From assembly GCA_018257865.1 (NCBI GenBank), contig JAEUBA010000048.1, forward strand, positions 1-64,000: 64,000 bases of DNA. The letters are read 5' to 3'. The notes below the pieces were generated by a model. It searched no databases. It was not told the origin of the DNA and worked only from the letters and a program-made list of their open reading frames with translations. Position numbers and translations under genes: made by a program. Shown here piece by piece: positions 11,869 through 24,662 of the stretch (the stretch's first letter is position 1; each line of letters begins with the position of its first letter). The DNA is from Stereocaulon alpinum (Eukaryota; Ascomycota; Lecanoromycetes; Lecanorales; Stereocaulaceae).

Positions 11869-12379
11869 GACTGCAATGTTGGAGGAGGCAGTGGGGGGCA
11901 GAACTGAGGTATGGGGCGAAGAGGTTGATATGAGACCATGGGCAAGGTCGGTAATGTACCTTGGTGAGGTGAAGCCGCGACAAGCGCGTTAATTGGTTGC
12001 CAAGGAGGTCCTAGCGTGACTTTCAACGCCGATGTTTAACCGACTCCCAAGCTCACTTCGACTCCTCTCTAAGCGGTATGGCACGAAGCGGGTGGGTTAC
12101 AGACCGAAGGAGTAGAGTCTGGGGTGAGATTGGATCCATGAGTGGTTGATGCGGTTGGCTCTGAGACCTGGAGAATTGAACAGCTGTAAGGGATATTGAC
12201 CAAAGAGACTGATAACTATGAGTGGAGCAGAAGCTGAGAGTGAACCATGCAAGAAACAAAGCAATTAGGCTCGTTCGTTCTGCTTTTCGAATTGAAAGTA
12301 AGGAAGATCCGGTGGGTTGGATGCCCAGTATGCGCGACTTTCTCACGTCGTCTAATTAGTCCAAGAAGCAACTGGTAGT
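11869..12379. promoter_or_regulatory. Divergent promoter region, SPT16 (-) and carrier-like gene (+)
   Basis: A 511-bp gap lies between the two start codons. Short ORFs here are not convincing. I see no clear TATA box, and this is where both promoters must lie. Confidence 0.45.
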
Positions 12380-13842
12380 ATGGTCAAGTCTTCGGCTCAG
12401 ACTCCAACAATCCTAGACCCAAAGTCGCGACAAAATGAACAGCGAGTCACATCTTCAAGTCCTCGGCGAGACAAGAAAAGCAATGCGGCTACAGGAGCTT
12501 CAGCTGCTGGAATGCGGGCCATTGGCTCACAAGCGGTAGCCTTCTACTTCAGAGCCCCCGTTAAGGCCTTCTTTCGTACTCGTATCGAGTGAGTGCATAC
12601 AACATCACCGTGACGTTGCGCTCCTCGACTCATATCCTTCCTAGTTACCTGGTATGAATTGAATTTCTCGGCTCCAGGCTTCCGCTAAGTCTATCAGGCC
12701 TTTGCCAGAGCTATCAATCCTAGGGTACAGGCCCAAGAAGGATGGTCTCTACGGTGACTTACCCATCGAAAGCCTGCTTCAGGGGATTGATGTTCAGCGT
12801 CCATGGGCTATTGCTGACGAGGTAAGCGCAGTATGAGCACACCCGGCCTCCTGACTCATGCAGTCCGCACATACGGATGGAGATTCATACCCAACCATGT
12901 GCTGCCACCAATGCTGGCCAACATTGGGTAATGACTGAATCTTGTGCGCCCTTACCTGGAACACATCACTGACGGATTGCATGCAGAGTGGGAGCAATCC
13001 TCTATACGTCATATCTTCAGATCCTAGGCGGTCTACATCACCCATCTTCGCAATCGCTGAAGAGGACTTATCCCCCTCCACCGGTCCATAGCACATTGCT
13101 GGCTGGGTTGTCCGCTGGCGCAATTCAGGCAGTGGTAGCGGCCCCATTGGACGCCTTATCAGTGCGGTTCAAGACCAGTGAAGTCGTTCATTACAAGAAC
13201 ATGTGGCGGTACAGTTGGAGTAAGCTGAGGGACATTGGCCCAAGAGGAGTGCTTGCAGGCTGGGGTCTTTCCATGATAAAAGACTCGTTTGGTTACGCAG
13301 CGTTCTTCGCTACGTTTGAATTCGTGAAGGCGCAAGCATACTATGCCTTTGTTACCAAGTATTATGGAGATCTGCGCGGACATCTTCTGGCTCCTATACT
13401 AGTACCTAAGCTCGATGAGACGGGCCCTGTCGATGTCATCAAACCTCATTACGGTATCGAGCCCGCTTTCCTCATGTTTGCAGGAATCACAGCCTCGATA
13501 AGTCAACAAATCATCCAACACCCCCTGAATCTCATTCAGAGCATCCATTATAAATCGCTAGCATACCTTGACAAGCAAGCCAAAATAGATCAGCCGAAAG
13601 CTATGATGGCACGAAGCTACTACAGCGCTTACAAGAAGACTTATGAGCAGTGTTTGGTCCATGTTCGGCACGCTGGGAGTTGGCGAAGGTGGCTTTATAA
13701 AGGATTTCTTGTGAACACTATCAAGCAAGTGCCGAGTACTAGTGCAGGTTTGGTCATCTTTGAGCTTGTCAGGAGGCGATATGGCAGTGAAACAGACGCT
13801 GTAAGAATTGAGAAGGACGGATACGACATCCTCCTGACATAA
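12380..13842 (+). CDS. Mitochondrial-carrier-fold protein with a 7-nt microexon
   Basis: Predicted join is 12380-12588, 12645-12651, 12698-12753, 12832-12927 and 12987-13842, giving 407 aa. The N-terminus is Ser/Thr/basic-rich. It is followed by FYFRAPVKAFFRTRI, DYL from the 7-base exon (TTACCTG), AFARAINPRVQ, and the carrier-like repeats. The repeats show AGLSAGAIQAVVAAPLDALSVRF, a degenerate Px[DE]xxxxR signature, and QQIIQHPLNLIQSIHYKS. I take it as a divergent SLC25-like membrane protein of the mitochondrial inner membrane; the substrate cannot be told. The odd point is the microexon: without it the reading phase fails between exons 1 and 3. An alternative frame across 12698-12820 is also open, but it does not join to the downstream conserved HAVRTYGWRF segment. 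Confidence 0.82.
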
Positions 13843-14944
13843 TCGACGGACACTCCTCATGATAGAATGAGCTGGAAACACCTTGAAAGAGCGGACTGCT
13901 CCCCTCAATCCATGTAAATAATACAGTCCTCAACACGCCGAAGTGATACAATGCCGCGTACTGATGCCCTGTGACCAGTTCAAATTGACGGAATTGTTCT
14001 ATTCATTTTCGTATTCAACCAGCAGTATGAGACACACAGCTGGACAGCACCGGCCCACTGCTGAGCTGAGACTGTATCAGACAGTTGGACTGCTTCCTGT
14101 AATCTTTGCTGAGTAGGCGCTTTCTAGAACTTGGCATTTGTTCGACCAGCGTGCTGATGAGCAAGAGATCTGGCAGACGATGGGGCTGTATCACGGAATC
14201 GATAAAAGTATTTGGTGCGTTGAAGCTTGCGGTCGACAGCTTCCAGGGTCCAAAGGAATTTAAAGCGTGCTAATCAGGGGCCTTTCCCCCTTCTTCCACA
14301 TTCAGCCAGCGCTTCTGGGAACTTTCAATAGGTGCATTCGAGCAGACATGTGAGCTGCAAGGCTACCGGACACACGAGTGGCTATCCTGCTTTTGAAGTA
14401 CATGGGCACTCTTGAGAGCAATATTTGGTGTATTTAGACTCACACTTGAACTGAGGAACTGTTAAACAGTGGGCAAGTAGCATTCCCGAAAGCTTGCAGT
14501 GGATGTGCTCGAAATTGCAGATGAACCGGATGCCTGCTAGGAAAAGGAGACAATCCCCTAGGAGCGTGATGGTTGGCTACAATTTTCTTCCAGAAGGGGG
14601 GGTATAGAAATGCAGCGTGCACTAAGAACGGCCAGCAAAGAAGACGATGGACCTTTGAACACAAAGGAGACTAAGCAAATAATGGACCGATCCAATTGTG
14701 AAACTACTAGTGGATATCATGTCTCAAAAGTAATGTAATGTAATGTAATGTACAAAGCATATATAAAGTATCGAAGAATGGCTTGTGCGTTGGTACAAGC
14801 TGTTCAATTATATGTCCGACTACCGCTATGACTTCGTACATGCAATCCAGCATTTCCAAAACCACCATGCTTTTGTGACGCACGGAACCCTGGGTATAGG
14901 TGTTAAAATGAACGTAGACTGCTGAAAGCGTTCCTGCCTCTATC
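13843..14944. other. 1.1-kb convergent intergenic region
   Basis: This region lies between the stop codons of the carrier-like gene (+) and the deubiquitinase (-). It contains a short tandem repeat of TAATG at 14731-14750. No recognisable gene is seen on either strand. Confidence 0.5.
14731..14750. repeat. TAATG x4 microsatellite
   Basis: Four perfect tandem copies of the pentamer TAATG occur in the convergent intergenic region, an ordinary microsatellite. Confidence 0.9.
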
Positions 14945-17759
14945 TTACGAATTCACTCTCTGATAGAAGAGAATGTATGCAACCTTGCTGTCCTTGACCG
15001 AAGACCTTCCCACGGGGGTCATCTTTCCCGACGAGGTTGCTGGCGTTGCCTTTCCATTCGCAACTCCGGACCACTTTTTGCCACTTGTTGAAGGGGTTGC
15101 GGCTACACCATTGACCTGGCTCCAGCCTTTTTCGGCCTGTTTTTGCTCCTCCTCTTCTGCCGCAAATTGCTCATAGACGTTGCCGCTTGAATATTGGTCA
15201 TTCTTGTGTTGCTCAAGCGCAGCCGCGAGGATTTTGGGATCTTCCTCGCTGCCTCCCTCCGCAACGTCTTCGCTTCGAATCCGTCGTACAATGGTATCAT
15301 CTAATCGAATCCATTCCCTTCCCTCCTGTCTGCGAATCTCGACAGTATAATGGCCCGACATGGCATTCTTGCCGTGATGATAGACGACACTTATCAGGCG
15401 GTATTTCGGCAAGCCCCCATGGGCAAGCAGCCCTCCCCTCTTGCTCTGAGGAAAAACCTCCTTTGGTATTTCCAGATCCAATGGGTACCCAACCTTCTTC
15501 CAGATCTTTTGTGTACCGCCACTGCTGTCATATTGGAAGCGTTTGAGATGAAGGATCAATACCTGAGGTAGAGTTTCAATAGTGACCTGTTTAGTAGCCG
15601 TTGAACCGGGGCCCCGAGGCGAGTTGAAGTCGCCATGTAGGGTTTCCGGCTTAGTCAAGTTTTTTAAGGCATCTATGATGTTGCTGACATGTGGAGCACC
15701 TATATCAAGCTGGAGAGGCTGGTAGGGTTCCAGAGTCACGGAGTTCTTCATTCCCGGCACCCGCAATTCTGAGCGGAGCTTCCCACCAAAAATCTTGGTC
15801 ACTGGCGATTCGGTAGCAATTGCACCAGAGGATCGAGTAATAGCGGCTCTCTGTTTGGGGCCTACCTCAAGCCAGTCCCCTTCATCTGCCGCATGAGAAG
15901 CGGTGGACTCGCTTGTTGGCGACGTGACGCTGTTTGTAGGAGTGGAAGTGCCAGAAATTAGGTCAGTATTCAATGATCTCATTGCTCGGCTGCATTCATC
16001 ATGCATTTCCTCCAACAGGAAACCTAGGAATTCTTCGGCGTCTTGCTGATGTCCTCGCTAGTGATGGTCAGTACGTCTAAAAGTCGAGCAAACAGGAAGT
16101 GGTCCTTACCCTCATCGAAGAGAATCGGGGTAGCCGTCGAATGACCTCATAGACATATTCAGGAATGAAAGGTTCGCCGTAGTGCTCAAGCTCGTTATCT
16201 TTTAGTCGCATTCGGAGTTGGTCAACTGACACTGCTGCATCGATGACGGGAAACTCTCGCATGAACATGATCCTAGCCACATGTCAATGCTGGAGATGGA
16301 CAGTACGAGGCTTTAGGTTCAACTTACATGGCATCCATGAGAGGTGTGTCACTTTTGAAGCTATAAGCCGCTTGCCTTCCGATTTTGTCTAGGAAAGTGT
16401 AGAACGGAACACAGAAGACAAGGATCTGCAAAACCTATATGGACGTTAGTACTGGCTATAAGACCTCTACAAAGGGGCATGGCTTACTGAGTTCATATAG
16501 CACATGTTGCCAGTGTTGACGAGTCCTCTGGGTTCGAGAAAGGCAATCTTGGTACTCTCATTGGTTTCTTTCACGCTGTATGAGGTGAGAGCATCAGCTA
16601 AGGAGCCTGCTTTAGTTGGGGCCAAGCCGTTGACTGGAGCTGTCGTATCAGTAGCGACTTGCGCTACTTGGGGAACTCCGACTTTAGCAGGAGGTCCCAT
16701 AGTCCTTACAAGGTCAGCCCATGACTTGGGTGCGGCTTTTACGAAGGGTTCCTTAGCAGCATCGTTGGCATTGGCCCTGTCTTCGGCCTCTTCTCCCGTG
16801 GCACGTGCAGTGATGTTAACGGCGTTGGTGAGGTGATCAGGGTCAGATCGAGTTACGCCATTGATTGCCTCAGAAGCAACACTGACTGAAGCTCGTTTCG
16901 AGGGTCGCGAGGGCAAAGGAATATTTGGAATTGCAGGTACGATAGGAAGTACTGGAACGTTCGGTCGACCGGAAGAATTGTTCTTTGGTGTGGTTTGTTG
17001 AGGTGGTACAGCTGAAGAGGGAGTGGTAGGCTGTGTGGACATGTCTTCGGAGGGAGGATGGGACGTAGATGGGGTCTCAAGATTAGGTGGTTGGCGTGGT
17101 GTGTCTTCTGTGGGAGGTGGAGCTTCGGTAGATGGTGTTGTTACGTCCTCCACACTTTCCGCATCAGCAACATCTTGGCGAGTTGGCAATTCAACAGGGG
17201 CATTTGAAGACTGGGGAGCTGGTGTCCTCTTTCTTCGACGCGGAGCCCTTGCAGGGAAAGTGCCTTCAAAGGATTGCCAAGGCAAAGGTGGGTAGAAAGG
17301 AGTTCTGTGAGAAGACAGAGTAACAGGCGGCGGTGGAGGCGTCGGAGGAGCCAGATATGGATTCATCCGTATTGTAGGACTAGACGAGGGTGGGTGTAAT
17401 GACGTGTTGGATAGGGATGGGGAGAGCATGCCATGTACCGATCGTATTGAGGAAGAGGAAGGGGCGGTTTGTGGAGAAGGGCGCGGCGGTGGAAGGTGCT
17501 GTGGCATTTGGTACGGTGTCATAGGCAAATATGGCTGGTAGCTCCTGCCCATAGGCATATTTTGCATTGGGTATGGTGGCCATTGCTGCTGCGGGGGCCG
17601 TTGGAAATGCGGAGGGAATTGATATTGGTAGCCCTGGTAGTAGGGCATATGTTGCGGGGGGTGGGGTGATGGAGTGTAAGAGACATTGTGCCCGGGGCGT
17701 CCGTTTGGGAGAGGAACTGCTGGCTGGACCGGTGGTAGCATAGACTGGTGAGTATTCAT
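14945..17759 (-). CDS. Ubiquitin carboxyl-terminal hydrolase, USP10/Ubp3-like
   Basis: Predicted complement join is 14945-16057, 16110-16272, 16328-16434 and 16488-17759, giving 884 aa with phases consistent. The first about 400 residues are disordered and rich in Pro, Gln and Thr. The C19 catalytic domain starts at GLVNTGNMCYMNSVLQ, which carries the nucleophile cysteine. It continues with GHQQDAEEFLG and ends with the histidine box SGHYTVEIRRQEG and downstream LDD. The long disordered N-terminus and divergent spacing resemble Ubp3/USP10, which removes ubiquitin from trafficking and ribosome-associated substrates with a Bre5/G3BP partner (family knowledge). The start at 17759 is the first ATG of the open frame. 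An overlapping frame stays open upstream to 18222 but has no conserved features, so a longer 5' leader is likelier than more protein. Confidence 0.9.
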
Positions 17760-18886
17760 GGCCGTAGAACCCCAGATGGGGCTGTTGATTCTTGGCGCAG
17801 CAGTCCCCTAAGTTAAAGGGGAGACACTGCTGCGTGTTGAGGTGTTCATGGTGAAGGTGTCTGAGCTTAGACTCCTTCACTTCAGGCCCAGAGACTTGAA
17901 TAGTTGAGAGAACAGTTGGCTGGGGATGCTGTGGAAGGTAGTCGAGGCTATGCTTGAACGTTGTCCATCCAAAATTCCGAGGCGATGATACGCGCATGAC
18001 TAAACATCCGGGATGTGACCTCTTCGCCTCGACATTACAATGTCTACAGTTACACCGTTCAGTGAGGTAGTACGTATCGCAGTACTCCATACTGGTCAAG
18101 GGAGTCTTGGTGGAACCTTGCCAAATGATTCTCGATTTTTGGCCCTCGGATTGCCTTGATACTCTCTTTACAGCAAGGGAGTACACATCCACCTTCCTGG
18201 CCCAAGTTATCGTCCCTCCCATTCCCTACATCTCCGGTCTATGACCTCTCAATTCCGCCATTGTTGTTGAGAAGCTCAGCCGTTAGTCCAAGTTTCACAT
18301 CACTTTTTTCGTACCTATTATCAAAACAGGGAAGTTGTCCTGCCTAGACATTTGATCACCCATGTTGTTCGTCCCATCAAGTGCATATATATTGCGGCTT
18401 CGTTGCGCTTGGCTATCATAATTCTCCACTCGACCCCTAGGAAGTGACTTTGAACATCTATGAAATTATTGGAAGCTTCAATTGAGGATTGATACTGCAA
18501 GTTCGAAGCAGATAGGTGCAGGGGGTGTCTCCGTTGAAATGCGACCGAGTACGACTACCTACATCTTGTCTTGTAGGGTGCAGCAGTATCAAGAGAGACT
18601 TCGACAGAGTAAGAGGTGCATCAGTGTATATGTTGTAATGTTAAGGCAGGAATTTGCGAACACATGTAGTACATTTGGTCTTGATAAACGTAATTAGAGA
18701 AACCTTCGTCAGCGGCTATTTAATGATGACTCTTCTGTACTAGAGCGGAACCTCTCACCTCGCCCCTCTTTCCGTTAGCAACACCCACCCTTTGGGTGTC
18801 GAGTCCATAGCACAACCAAGTACGCTGACTTTGTCTTCTGCTTCTCTGCACTCAACCTACTGTGTAACCTTTGCAGCTGGGACGCT
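17760..18886. promoter_or_regulatory. 1.1-kb divergent promoter region, deubiquitinase (-) and RING gene (+)
   Basis: The minus-strand frame open across 17380-18222 overlaps the low-complexity coding region in another frame. Its unique part (17760-18222) shows no domain and may be 5' leader. I see no other gene here. Confidence 0.45.
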
Positions 18887-21299
18887 ATGTCGACAAACCC
18901 TGCGCTCTCTTTGGCCACTTCCAAAAACGCGTTCCCTCCATCCCAAATCACTTCTCCCCCACAATCCCAGAGCAGCTCCTCTTTTGCAATTGACAGCCAT
19001 ACGCAAAGACGTGCCGGAAACTCAGGAGGCTTTGGCGCAGGGAACACGTCTCGTTCAGCATTTTCGGCTGCAAGGAACAACCAGTCGCTTCGAAAACAAC
19101 ATAAGGGCCAACGGCGACCTCGGCTTGCGGATGAGGATGCTGCTGCTGAATCCGTATGCCAAGTCCAACTTTGCGTTCAGCTTCCCTCCTCCAAGATGAT
19201 TGACAGCTAACGCTACATAGGCGGCTATGCAGTCTACCAGTAGCCGGAAGGGGCGAACTTCTATTACCCATCTCATGAACTTTACGTTGCCTCCTCGACC
19301 CCAATATTATCAGCAACACCATTCTGGTCGTAATGCGAGGAAGAACCCTACATGGGGGCTGGGCTCTGGTTATCATGCTGCAGATAAAGCCAAGTAGGCC
19401 AACGATATCTAATCTTTGCTCTTCAACCATTGCTCACTAAACACTAGATATATACACGCCAACTACCGCTTTATAGTCAATCCGAAAGGCGACTATCACG
19501 CCCAAGGAGTTGATGCGGATGTGCATCTTGACTGGAGCAATGTTCTACAGATTCTGGTATCTGCACAGTCACAGTTGACTAATTGCCCAATCTGCTTATC
19601 GACCCCAGTTGCGCCTCGAATGGCCAAATGTGGACACATATTTTGCCTGCCATGCTTGATACGATACATGCACTCAGCTGATGACACCAACCCTACTCCC
19701 GAGAAGAAAGCGAGGTGGAAAAAATGCCCGATCTGCTGGGACAGCATATACATCTCAGAGACGCGGCCCGTCCGGTGGTTTACCGGGCAAGAGGGGGAGC
19801 GGCCACAAGAAGGAGGTGATGTTGTACTAAGGCTTATCATGCGGCAGCCAGGGAGTACGCTGGCTTTACCCCGCGACGGTGCACAGGGGTTGGAAAAAGC
19901 CGAAGAGATCCCATGGTACTTTGCTGCGGAAGTCATGGACTATGCGCGCGTAATGAAAGGAAGTGAAGAGTACATGATGGAACAGTACGAGAATGAGATC
20001 GCTGAGCTGCAGCAGCAAGAAAAAGAGGATGAGCTGATGTTTGGAGAGGAGACACAGTGGACCAAAAAGGCCGTGTCTTCGATCCTGGAAGCAAAAGAAA
20101 GAGCAAAGGATTTGGAGAGTCCGCCCAGCGCACCTCAGCAGCCTAGTGAAAGGAAACCAAGGCGCCCGCCGATAGAATTTCGAGAGCCCAGCGAGGACGT
20201 CCCAGACTTCTATCTCATTCAACGTGCTGCAAAATCAGGTCAATCAGTGTCGCGGAACCTAATGGATCCGCAAATCTCAAGGTCAGAGTCTCCGTCGTAC
20301 AAGTCACGAGGAACATCGTCTTCGTCTATTGAAAGCTCGTCCCAAGCGACAACACCCATGGAGTCCAGAGATTTTCCCGCTTCTCAATCAGAATCTCCAA
20401 CATCATGCGCTGAACATGTGGCGACATCCTACTCCAGAGGTCGTTTCGGTGCTGGTTCTCATCACTCCCACTGTGATTCGCCTTTCTTTTTCTACGAAGC
20501 TTTACTACACTACTATCTATCGCCACTGGACATACGTATACTAAAGGCTGCTTTTGGAGACTACTCCTCTTTTCCCACCACTATACTCCCGAGAGTAGAG
20601 CGGGTCTCCACGGGTCACATTGTTGATGACGAGCTGCGTCGACGCGCAAAGTACCTTGCACATCTCCCTCATGGATGCGAGGTTGGATTTCTGGAATGCG
20701 ACTGGACAGATGTCGTACCTCCGGAAGTACTCAAAGGATTTGAAAATGAGATCGAGCGAAGGAGAAAGAAGAACTTTGAGAAAGAGGTCCGCGAGGAGAA
20801 GGAACGCGTAAGAGCAGAGAGAGAGGAGGACGACAAACGCTGGGCTGCTGCACGTAGGCGGCGGCCCACACCTTCCCAAGATGTCATTACAGATACAGAC
20901 TTTCAACCACTGCCCGAAGCCTCAGCTTCAGACTTCATTACAGCTTCCTGTTCACCGCCCTGGTCTTCATCGAGGGCACAGGATGGCTCGGCTTTCGCCT
21001 CGCTAGCTTCGCCCTCAACCAGCCCAGTCGCTTCGAAGACTGTTTGGGGCACGCGAAAAATTCCGCCTACTTCGCCGGCCATGCCTGCAATTCCTGACGA
21101 GTATGAGCAGTCGGAGAACGACGGCTGGCTGCAAGGCTGGGAGAGGGACCTCTTACAAGAAGAGGACCTGGTAGCTCACATTGAAGCGACCACTCTCGAA
21201 GCCAGTGGCTCGAAGCAGAGTATCACGAGCGCCAACAGTAAGAAGAAGAAAGGCAAGAAGATTACGCTGATGTCTACCAATGCTCGGAGGGGAGCATAG
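18887..21299 (+). CDS. RNF10/Mag2-like RING finger protein
   Basis: Predicted join is 18887-19153, 19221-19393 and 19448-21299, giving 763 aa. The N-terminus is low-complexity and Ser-rich, followed by a basic patch. The conserved block around ITHLMNFTLPPRP is followed by YIHANYRFIVNPKGDYHAQG, then a C3HC4 RING running from CPICLSTPVAPRMAKC to KKCPICWDS (about residues 195-250). After it come acidic and charged coiled-coil-like stretches (EIERRRKKNFEKEVREEKE). The arrangement matches the RNF10/yeast Mag2 family of ribosome-associated E3 ligases (family knowledge; function here is inferred). The first exon could be longer or shorter, because only its end is fixed by splice phase. It is divergent from the USP gene. 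Confidence 0.88.
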
Positions 21300-22343
21300 T
21301 GCTTCATGATACCCCCTTTGACTGGTCGTCTTGTACATGACCGCGTAATTGCAATGTTTGTATATATGATTCGATCCTGAAGAAGTAGATACCCTGGAAC
21401 CGTGCCCTCTGCTTAACATTCTTCCTGTTCAAGCCTAATTTTGCGCCAGTACCCCATGTATTACATGCTCTCGTACTCAAGGGTCGTCCCGAAGTGCATT
21501 TGCTTCATGGTGTCGCTTAAGCTGTCGCGTCTGAAGCTCAGGAAATTGCAAAAGAGTCTTTTCAGCACCAACGGGTTCTATCAACTAGCAATTGTGCTGG
21601 GATACGAACGCGTTGCTCGGTATGTTCGAAGGCTAGGACTTGGGGGCATGCTTTTTTCTGGGTTGCTTGAGAGCCTTCCCGTTCAAGAGGGTGTTCCAGC
21701 GGGAGGGCATTCTAAATCGGAGAGGTCGGTGCTCAGTGACCTGTGAGGAGAGCCTCTCCACCACTTAAATGCGGTCGAAACCTCCATATCTGACGCTCAG
21801 CGATCAATGAGAATGACTATTATCCTGCTTCATGAGTACCACATTCTACACTTCGTTTAGCGATACCAGTCTCTGCTTTAGCGAATTTGACGCTCAGCGA
21901 GTCCTTGGAATGGGTCTTTCAAGGCTCGAATATCGTTCAATATGACCCTTTCTGTATCTATAGTAGGCCTTGTTCTAGATTGTGTGGGACTCAGTCCTGT
22001 GAAAAACCAATTCGTTTCGATGAGGGACAAGACCAACATCAGGTCGTTGCTTGCAGCCCGTCTCAGATCCGAGCATTCGTGTTCGCAAATCTCTCTATGC
22101 ACAAGCGTTGTCGTGCTCCACGGAAAACGATGGAACTAATCAAGAAGACTGTTCACGCCGTGCTAGCCGTGAGATTTGGAGCTAAAAAGGTTCAGAATCA
22201 TGACGCTATTTCCTGCGCGTTCCGCCATAGGTCATCAAATCCGCCCCCCTTTCATTGCGCTCTCCGCCAGATTCATATCTAGATCCCACATGACATACGC
22301 GAATTTCTAGCTGATCTATTCTCTCGTATACTGGTGGCGCAAG
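21300..22343. other. 1.0-kb intergenic region upstream of ERG4
   Basis: It holds the 3' end of the RING gene and the ERG4 promoter. ORFs at 21441-21746 and 21887-22282 show no family features. I see no gene. Confidence 0.5.
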
Positions 22344-24164
22344 ATGACAATTACTCGCCGGCAGGCTGGCGAGACGCCAAGGTCAGTCTTACCAGTCTTC
22401 GATAACGTCGCTGAGATGCTCTATACTCGATTCCTTGGGCTTTCACGCGTTTCTAACGCTAATGTTGCTTCAGACAAACCGAATTCCCAGATATGGTCGA
22501 AACGCCTACGCGACGTTCGCGCCCCCGCAAATCCACGCCAGGAGGTTCGCTAGAAGACAGCAAAACCGAGTACTCAGATGCGTCTCCTAACACCGTTGCA
22601 AAAATATCAGCAAAGGAAAATGGTGCGCCTGCCTCTACGCGCAAGCCCGTTGGCCGTCCAAGGAAAGCAGGGAAAGATCCCAAAATTGACCACACCGGAG
22701 AATTCGAATTTGGTGGATCATGGGGCGTTAGCGCAATGATGCTGGTCTTTCCGCTGTTGATGTATTACATGTGGCTAGGAGCGACGTATTTTGATGGGAA
22801 ATTGCCGCTGAAGGAGAAAGGAGAGAGCAACATACACTTCATACTGGTGCTCTTCGATCTGGTCTATGGTGGCGCCTTCCCAACACTGAAGGCTTGGATC
22901 ATATATTGGGGCTTCTTGCTGTTCCAAGCAGCTTGCTATCTCTATCTACCAGGTGTAACGGCATACGGCAAGCCTCTGGAGCATGAAGGCGGCAAGCGGT
23001 TGGAATACTATTGCTCTGGGGTATGGTCTTTCTACACAACTATTGCTGTCGCAGCATTGCTACATGTGACTGGACTCTTCAAGCTCTACACGATCATAGA
23101 CGAATTTGGACCGCTCATGTCTGTTGCGATTGTTACTGGATTCGCAGTCTCTATAGTTGCATATGTCTCCGCCTTATACAGAGGCGCAGAGCACAGGATG
23201 ACGGGCTACCATATCTATGATTTCTTTATGGGGGCTGAGCTGAACCCAAGAATGTTTGGCCTGCTAGACTTCAAAATGTTTTTTGAAGTCAGGTTGCCAT
23301 GGTACATCCTGTTTCTAATCTCCCTGGGAACGGCAGCCCGTCAGTACGAACAATTCGGTTACGTAACCGGAGAAGTTGGGTTCCTTGTAATGGCACACTT
23401 CTTGTATGCGAATGCCTGTTCGAAGGGGGAAGAGTCCATCGTCACGACATGGTATGCGGAGACTATGTCGGTCAACGAATGTGTGCTGATCATACTGATA
23501 GGGACATGTACTATGAGAAGTGGGGCTTCATGCTCATTTTCTGGAACCTTGCTGGTGTACCATTCAGCTATTGCCATTGCACGATATACCTGGCAAACCA
23601 TGCACCCTCGGTCTACCACTGGAATTCCATTGCTTTGGGTTCGCTCTATGTGTCATATCTCTTCGTTTACTGGGTCTGGGATACTGCCAATGCCCAAAAG
23701 AACCGCTTTAGACAATATGAACGGGGCACACTCATGAAAAGAAAGACATTCCCCCAACTTCCCTGGCAAGAAGTGCAGAACCCGAAAACCATCACAACAA
23801 AGAGCGGTGATTCTCTTTTAGCGGACGGCTGGTACGGATATGCCCGCAAGATCCACTACACGTGTGATCTCTACTTCGTGAGATTTTTTCCAGAAGGGTT
23901 TCGCTTTGCCTTGCTAACGTGAATCTAGGCTTTGACATGGGGCCTCATCACAGGCTTCAATAGCCCGTTCCCTTGGTTTTACGCTGCCTTCTTTGCACCC
24001 ATGATTCTACACCGAGCTTGGAGAGATGTGCAGCGCTGTCGAGCTAAATACGGTGAAGCTTGGATGGAGTATGAGAGGCAGGTCCCTTATCTTTTCATCC
24101 CCGTAAGTCGCCTACCCTCCAAGCTTCTTTGTCTTCCACTGACGCCCTCTAGTATGTTTTTTGA
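22344..24164 (+). CDS. ERG4: C-24(28) sterol reductase (ergosterol biosynthesis)
   Basis: Predicted join is 22344-22381, 22474-23451, 23502-23877, 23929-24102 and 24153-24164, giving 525 aa. The basic, disordered N-terminus (TPTRRSRPRK) precedes about eight hydrophobic segments. Family blocks include LLDFKMFFEVRLPW, TTWDMYYEKWGFMLIFWN across the second junction, AGVPFSYCHCTIYLANH, YARKIHYTCDLYFALTWG across the third, and the C-terminal MEYERQVPYLFIPYVF. Erg4 uses NADPH to reduce the side-chain double bond in the last step to ergosterol in the ER membrane. The 38-nt first exon joins in phase and precedes an internal ATG at 22493 that might also be used. The last exon is only 12 nt and codes for three residues plus the stop. 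It could be confused with ERG24, but the terminal motifs favour ERG4. Confidence 0.93.
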
Positions 24165-24662
24165 GATACCCCAATCTGTACAATTAGCCTCCATATTACC
24201 TAGTACCTAATCAGTATCCTCAATCCTCGCGTTTCCTGATGGAGATCGATGTTAGTGCGTTAAATCTGCACCGGGGCTATGAAAACTAACAGGAAACTCG
24301 AGCAGGCTTTATTGACAGATAGTCAAAAGATAGTACGGACGGGAGAGACTGACAATGTATGTTATCCGGTTCTGCCCTGCTGTATTATGGATTGGATATT
24401 TTTGATCCGATACGGTTGCCCCAGCGGTCATACTCCCTCTGATCAGTCCTTTGAGACTTTCACTGAGCTCCATTTGGCTTTTAGCAGGGTCAGATGGCAT
24501 TCGAAAGACTCTGAAATGGTAACCACACAGACGACGGTGGGGCTTTTGCGGAATTTTGCCGCTCAAAGCGCGCCTTGATCGGCTTCGACGAGCTACATCC
24601 TGTACGCGCAACACTCACTTATTGATCGCTGTCGCCACCAGACCGCTCTCACTACCGCCAGA
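24165..24662. other. Intergenic region, ERG4 to dienelactone-hydrolase gene
   Basis: About 500 bases between two plus-strand genes. An ORF at 24279-24578 has no features. I see nothing distinct. Confidence 0.5.

Noticed and set aside
12698..12820. Alternative open frame (PLPELSILGYRPKKDGLYGD...) as an exon of the carrier-like gene
   Set aside because: It is open to a possible donor, but it cannot be joined in phase to the downstream conserved block. The other frame gives AFARAINPRVQ and connects cleanly at both ends.
17380..18222. 280-codon minus-strand ORF overlapping the USP N-terminus
   Set aside because: The half overlapping the USP gene is an out-of-frame shadow of a Pro/Gln-rich region and the rest has no features, so I treated it as 5' leader.
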